Shown: positions 6,061 to 8,799 of the stretch, one piece after another
How the letters are laid out: the number at the start of each line of letters is the position of its first letter
How positions within the stretch are numbered: the first letter of the stretch is position 1
Assembly (NCBI GenBank): GCA_937915045.1
Contig: CALDNM010000226.1
Location: forward strand, 1 to 8,799
DNA length: 8,799 nucleotides
Source of the DNA: an uncultured Clostridia bacterium
Lineage (GTDB): Bacteria; Bacillota; Clostridia; Peptostreptococcales; Anaerovoracaceae
Reading direction: 5' to 3'
Translations under genes and position numbers: made by a program
The notes under the pieces: generated by a model
The model's database searches: none
The model's input: only the letters and a program-made list of their open reading frames with translations
What the model was told of the DNA's origin: nothing

Positions 6061-7725
6061 ATGAAACTCAGAAGTGAACAGGTCACAAAGGGAGTGGAAA
6101 GAGCTCCGCACAGGAGCCTCTTCTACGCGATGGGATATATAAAGGAAGAACTTGAACGTCCGCTTATAGGCGTATGCTGCGCTCACAGCGAGATCGTGCC
6201 GGGACATTTTAATCTTGATAAAGTGGCTGAAGCAGTAAAGGCAGGGGTGCGTATGGCCGGAGGGACTCCGATAGAGTTCCCTTCGATCGGCGTCTGCGAC
6301 GGTATCGCGATGGGACACGCGGGGATGAAATACAGTCTCGCGAGCAGAGAGCTTATTGCGGACAGTGTGGAAACGATGACGATGGCGCACTGCTTTGACG
6401 GACTCGTGCTCATACCGAACTGCGATAAGATCGTACCGGGTATGATGATGGCCGCTGTCAGAATGGATGTGCCGGCAGTCGTTTGCTCGGGCGGACCTAT
6501 GATGGCCGGCTGCGTGAAAGGCGAAGACGTAAGTCTGTCGAAAATATTCGAAGCTGTCGGCGCGAGGAAGGCGGGCATGATCGACGACGATGGACTGACC
6601 GCGTATGAAGAGGGTGTCTGCCCGGGCTGCGGCAGCTGCGCTGGGATGTATACCGCGAACAGTATGAACTGTATCGCGGAGGTACTCGGGCTCGCGCTGC
6701 CGGGAAACGGCATTGTCCCTGCTGTCGACGGGGGCAGACTCAGGATGGCAAAGAAGGCCGGTATGGCGATCATGGATCTTGTCAGAAATGATATCACGGC
6801 TCGTGATATCGTGGATGAGAAGTCGGTGCTTAACGCGCTCACCTGCGACATGGCTCTTGGATGTTCATCGAACAGTGTACTGCATCTTCTCGCGATCGCG
6901 AATGAGGCAGGAGTCGATCTGACTCTCGACACATTCAACGAGTACAGCGCGAAGGTCCCGAATCTGTGCCATCTCGCTCCGGCGGGAGGGACTCATATGC
7001 AGGATCTGAACGCGGCGGGCGGCATCCAGGCTGTGATGAACGAGCTTTCGAAGAAAGATCTCATAGACAAGTCACACATAACGGCGACCGGAAAGACGGT
7101 CGGCGAGAATATCGAAACGCGGCCTGTGAAGGACTATGGGACAATACGGCATATCGAAGATCCTTACAGCGAGAACGGAGGCATAGCCGTGCTCTGGGGA
7201 AACATCGCGAAGAACGGCAGTATCGTAAAGAGGAGCGCGGTAGCGCCTGAGATGATGGTACATACCGGACCGGCGCGAGTCTTTGACGGAGAAGAAGAGT
7301 CGATAGAAGCAATTTTTGCCGGGAAGATAAATGCCGGCGATGTCGTCGTCATCCGCTATGAAGGGCCGAAAGGCGGTCCGGGCATGAGAGAAATGCTGGG
7401 CCCTACGAGCGCGCTCGCGGGGATGGGACTCGATAAGTCTGTCGCGCTCATTACTGATGGCAGATTCTCCGGTGCGAGCCGTGGCGCGTCAATAGGACAT
7501 GTATGTCCGGAGGCTGCGCAGGGCGGCGAGATCGGCCTTATAAAGGAAGGCGATGTCATAACTATAGACATCCCGAACTCAAAGATCGATGCGGATGTTT
7601 CGGATGAAGAATTCGAAAAGAGACGTGCGGCGTATATCGCGCCGGGATCGCGTGTGAAGACAGGATGGCTGGCGAGATATCAGAGAATGGTATCGGGAGC
7701 TGACCGCGGAGCGATAATGAAATAG
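6061..7725 (+). CDS. ilvD: Dihydroxy-acid dehydratase
   Basis: IlvD dehydrates 2,3-dihydroxyisovalerate and 2,3-dihydroxy-3-methylvalerate to the 2-oxoacid precursors of valine, isoleucine and leucine. The product is 554 residues, the compact form common in archaea and anaerobic Firmicutes (E. coli has 616). Seen are ERAPHRSL, IVPGH (residues 45-49), NCDKIVPGMMMA with C121 and K123, CPGCGSCAGMYTANSM with C187, C190 and C193, and GRFSG with S470, which aligns with the serine proposed as catalytic base. The sequence has PGH instead of the PCN that supplies a cysteine in plant-type [2Fe-2S] enzymes, so an E. coli-like, oxygen-sensitive Fe-S cluster is more likely. C39-C40 and C268 stand where N-S and G are common in relatives. 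AGGAGG at 6049-6054 is spaced 6 nt from the ATG. It is the last gene of the block, followed by a terminator. Confidence 0.97.
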   Translation: MKLRSEQVTKGVERAPHRSLFYAMGYIKEELERPLIGVCCAHSEIVPGHFNLDKVAEAVKAGVRMAGGTPIEFPSIGVCDGIAMGHAGMKYSLASRELIADSVETMTMAHCFDGLVLIPNCDKIVPGMMMAAVRMDVPAVVCSGGPMMAGCVKGEDVSLSKIFEAVGARKAGMIDDDGLTAYEEGVCPGCGSCAGMYTANSMNCIAEVLGLALPGNGIVPAVDGGRLRMAKKAGMAIMDLVRNDITARDIVDEKSVLNALTCDMALGCSSNSVLHLLAIANEAGVDLTLDTFNEYSAKVPNLCHLAPAGGTHMQDLNAAGGIQAVMNELSKKDLIDKSHITATGKTVGENIETRPVKDYGTIRHIEDPYSENGGIAVLWGNIAKNGSIVKRSAVAPEMMVHTGPARVFDGEEESIEAIFAGKINAGDVVVIRYEGPKGGPGMREMLGPTSALAGMGLDKSVALITDGRFSGASRGASIGHVCPEAAQGGEIGLIKEGDVITIDIPNSKIDADVSDEEFEKRRAAYIAPGSRVKTGWLARYQRMVSGADRGAIMK

Positions 7726-7763
7726 ACATAGAATCAAATAGACAACTATAAACATTTTGCGAA

Positions 7764-7781
7764 GCGCGCCGAAAGACGCGC
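7764..7781 (+). other. Small GC hairpin with GAAA tetraloop after ilvD
   Basis: GCGCG (7764-7768) pairs with CGCGC (7777-7781). A C-A mismatch follows, then a C-G pair closes the GNRA tetraloop GAAA (7771-7774). It sits only 3 nt before the A-tract of the terminator, so it would be the penultimate structure of the ilv transcript and may help 3'-end stability. Confidence 0.4.
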
Positions 7782-7784
7782 AGG

Positions 7785-7819
7785 AAAAAACCGGCATCCC
7801 TCAGGGAGCCGGATTTTTT
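7785..7819. terminator. Bidirectional intrinsic terminator between ilvD and the GNAT gene
   Basis: CCGGCATCCC (7791-7800) pairs with GGGAGCCGG (7804-7812) across a 3-nt loop, a 9-bp stem with one bulged A (7796). It is preceded by six A (7785-7790) and followed by six T (7814-7819), so it works in both directions. It lies 59 bp past the ilvD stop and 52 bp past the convergent GNAT gene's stop. Confidence 0.93.
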
Positions 7820-7871
7820 CGTCCGCTTGTTCATACTAAGTTCATATCATATCATAAGGCTATTTTCCGCT

Positions 7872-8435
7872 TTATACCGCGATAGCTTCCGGAATGACTG
7901 TGTAATGTCTTCCGCTTTTTCCGTTGACTACTCCTTTGAGGTCGTTCCACATCATGATGAGCGAATCCGCCTCTGTACCGTCGAACATATCCATATAGCG
8001 TTCATATCCTACCGCGCCTGTGTGGCTGTAGAACTGCACCGCGTTGATATTTGCCGTGACGACATCGACAGCCATCGAATGACAGTCATGGTCGAGCATA
8101 TATGACGCGCTGCGGCGTACGAGCTCAGTGCCGATGCCATATCCCTTGTAGTCTTTTGAAATGTGGAGGACGTCTACGATACCGCAGTCATCGATCTCCG
8201 TATAGAGAGAGCAGGCCAGTATGCCTATAGGGATGTCGTCATCGTTGACCGCGACGAAAAGTCTCATCGACGGTTCTGTGATGTACGCAATAAGTTTTTC
8301 CTCAGCGTGATCCGCTGACATCGCGTCAAGATAATCCTGCGAGATCATGCCCGGATAAGTGTTCTGCCAGCTGCCTACATATATTTCAGAAGCTGTGTGC
8401 AGATCTTTGAGTTTTGCTGTTCTGATTTTAATCAT
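7872..8435 (-). CDS. GNAT-family N-acetyltransferase, substrate unknown
   Basis: The product is a 187-residue Gcn5-related acetyltransferase, expected to move acetyl from acetyl-CoA to an amine of an unidentified substrate. The start is the ATG at 8435, eight nt after AAGGAG (8444-8449 on the plus strand); the GTG at 8444 overlaps that site and is rejected. Beta-1 and helix-1 are seen as MIKIRTAKLKDL, followed by SWQNTYPGMISQDYL (residues 22-36), common in this GNAT subgroup. Beta-4 (IVDVLHIS, 86-93) leads to the acetyl-CoA pyrophosphate loop YKGYGIG (96-102), and motif B includes NINAVQFYSHTGAVGY (129-144). The C-terminal ~25 residues extend past the core. There is no signal peptide or membrane segment. 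It converges on ilvD with a shared terminator and its own promoter, so there is no reason to tie it to amino acid synthesis. RimI-like protein acetylation or small-molecule resistance are equally open. Confidence 0.88.
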   Translation of the reverse strand: MIKIRTAKLKDLHTASEIYVGSWQNTYPGMISQDYLDAMSADHAEEKLIAYITEPSMRLFVAVNDDDIPIGILACSLYTEIDDCGIVDVLHISKDYKGYGIGTELVRRSASYMLDHDCHSMAVDVVTANINAVQFYSHTGAVGYERYMDMFDGTEADSLIMMWNDLKGVVNGKSGRHYTVIPEAIAV

Positions 8436-8488
8436 TCTTATCACTCCTTAGTCTTTGATCTTTGCTTTCCCTCTCAGACGTATGATAA

Positions 8489-8502
8489 TTGATTTTTATC
8501 AA
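8489..8502. promoter_or_regulatory. Inverted repeat TTGAT-tttt-ATCAA at the GNAT transcription start
   Basis: A perfect 5-bp inverted repeat with a 4-bp centre lies immediately downstream of the GNAT -10 box, covering the first transcribed bases. That is a repressor-type position. It could equally be a weak leader hairpin. Confidence 0.3.
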
Positions 8503-8510
8503 CTATTGCT

Positions 8511-8519
8511 ATTATACCA
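8511..8519 (-). promoter_or_regulatory. Extended -10 promoter (TGGTATAAT) for the GNAT gene
   Basis: On the minus strand the sequence is TGGTATAAT, a perfect TATAAT with the TGn extension, which can work without a good -35. No convincing -35 is found at 16-18 bp. Transcription would start near 8504, giving a leader of about 70 nt with the AAGGAG site. Confidence 0.7.
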
Positions 8520-8541
8520 CCATTCTTGTATAAAATTATGA

Positions 8542-8580
8542 ACAAAATGTGAATTTTGTCTAATAATTGTTTACACAATT
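8542..8580. promoter_or_regulatory. Two spaced inverted repeats upstream of the GNAT promoter (activator/operator candidate)
   Basis: ACAAAAT-gtga-ATTTTGT (8542-8559) and AATTGT-ttac-ACAATT (8565-8580) are both perfect and both have 4-bp centres. Their centres are 22 bp apart, about two helical turns, at roughly -46 and -68 from the predicted GNAT start. A further ACAATT follows at 8584-8589. The cognate regulator is unknown. Confidence 0.45.
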
Positions 8581-8799
8581 GCGACAATTACGGCTTTGCA
8601 ATACCTGACCCGTGGTTTGATGACTGTTTTGTTATTGGTAATTAATGGGTTGCTGTTTTAGCAAAGCTTCGATTTAAAATCATACTGCGATTCTGGTTTG
8701 CAATGGAACAATTGGCAAATATGAAAATTCTACATTGGATCCTGTGGGGTTGCGGGTTTGACACTTTTTCAAATGATTTTTTGAGGGGCAGATCGGGTC
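8581..8799. other. AT-rich stretch with no supportable gene
   Basis: No open frame here has a ribosome site, length or recognisable protein similarity. A plus-strand frame from the ATG at 8703 stays open to the window edge (32 codons) without a Shine-Dalgarno. Two minus-strand frames enter from the edge and close after about 40-50 codons; none can be called. Small imperfect inverted repeats exist (for example TGCT-gtttt-AGCA at 8651-8663) without a T-run. Confidence 0.5.

Noticed and set aside
8758..8786. Promoter with a perfect TTGACA at 8758-8763
   Set aside because: The -10 position 17 bp downstream reads TTGAGG, and nearby spacings give nothing better.
8703..8799. Start of a plus-strand gene running off the window
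   Set aside because: The ATG at 8703 has no Shine-Dalgarno, no good promoter and only 32 visible codons with no recognisable family.
8745..8799. End of an insertion sequence near the window edge
   Set aside because: The GGGTTTGACA stretch loosely recalls a transposon end, but no matching inverted repeat, target duplication or transposase is visible.
1..8799. CRISPR array, tRNA or rRNA genes, phage or toxin-antitoxin genes, or a novel multi-gene system
   Set aside because: No regularly spaced repeats, no tRNA or rRNA signatures and no mobile or defence gene families are seen. The content is core metabolism plus one GNAT gene.

Overview
The window is an ordinary chromosomal stretch carrying a nearly complete set of branched-chain amino acid biosynthesis genes from what looks like a low-GC-lineage, probably anaerobic Firmicute (Clostridia). 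I infer this from strong purine-rich Shine-Dalgarno sites (AAGGAG, AGGAGG), heavy use of ATA, AGA and AGG codons, compact intergenic gaps, the short ~420-residue-type LeuC with a separate small LeuD, and the short 554-residue IlvD. The genus cannot be fixed from this sequence.

Layout: bases 1-2752 hold the leucine branch, leuC (its 5' end lies outside the window), leuD and leuB, tightly packed and translationally linked (11-bp gap, then a 4-bp GTGA overlap). Bases 2753-2971 are a regulatory gap with a GC-rich hairpin right after leuB, a run of helically phased A-tracts, three perfect palindromes or inverted repeats and a candidate sigma-A promoter. Bases 2972-7725 hold ilvB, ilvN, ilvC and ilvD, the whole common valine/isoleucine route from pyruvate or 2-oxobutyrate to the 2-oxoacids. 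A strong bidirectional intrinsic terminator (7785-7819) separates this block from a convergent GNAT acetyltransferase gene on the minus strand (7872-8435). That gene has its own extended -10 promoter and upstream inverted repeats in an AT-rich gap. The last ~210 bases show no supportable gene.

Together, IlvB/IlvN make acetolactate and acetohydroxybutyrate, IlvC isomerises and reduces them with (predicted) NADPH, and IlvD dehydrates them to 2-oxoisovalerate and 2-oxo-3-methylvalerate. LeuC/LeuD and LeuB then carry 2-isopropylmalate (made by LeuA, not in the window) to 2-oxoisocaproate. The final aminotransferase is not present here.

I see no new multi-gene system. The points most worth a second look are in acetohydroxyacid synthase and its promoter. 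IlvN has Asp at the position equivalent to Gly14 of E. coli IlvH, where G14D is a known valine-resistance change, and it lacks the usual C-terminal domain. IlvB has several departures from conserved motifs, including GDV in place of the thiamine diphosphate motif GDG. The ilvB promoter is preceded by phased A-tracts and palindromes, with no T-box or attenuator that I can recognise.
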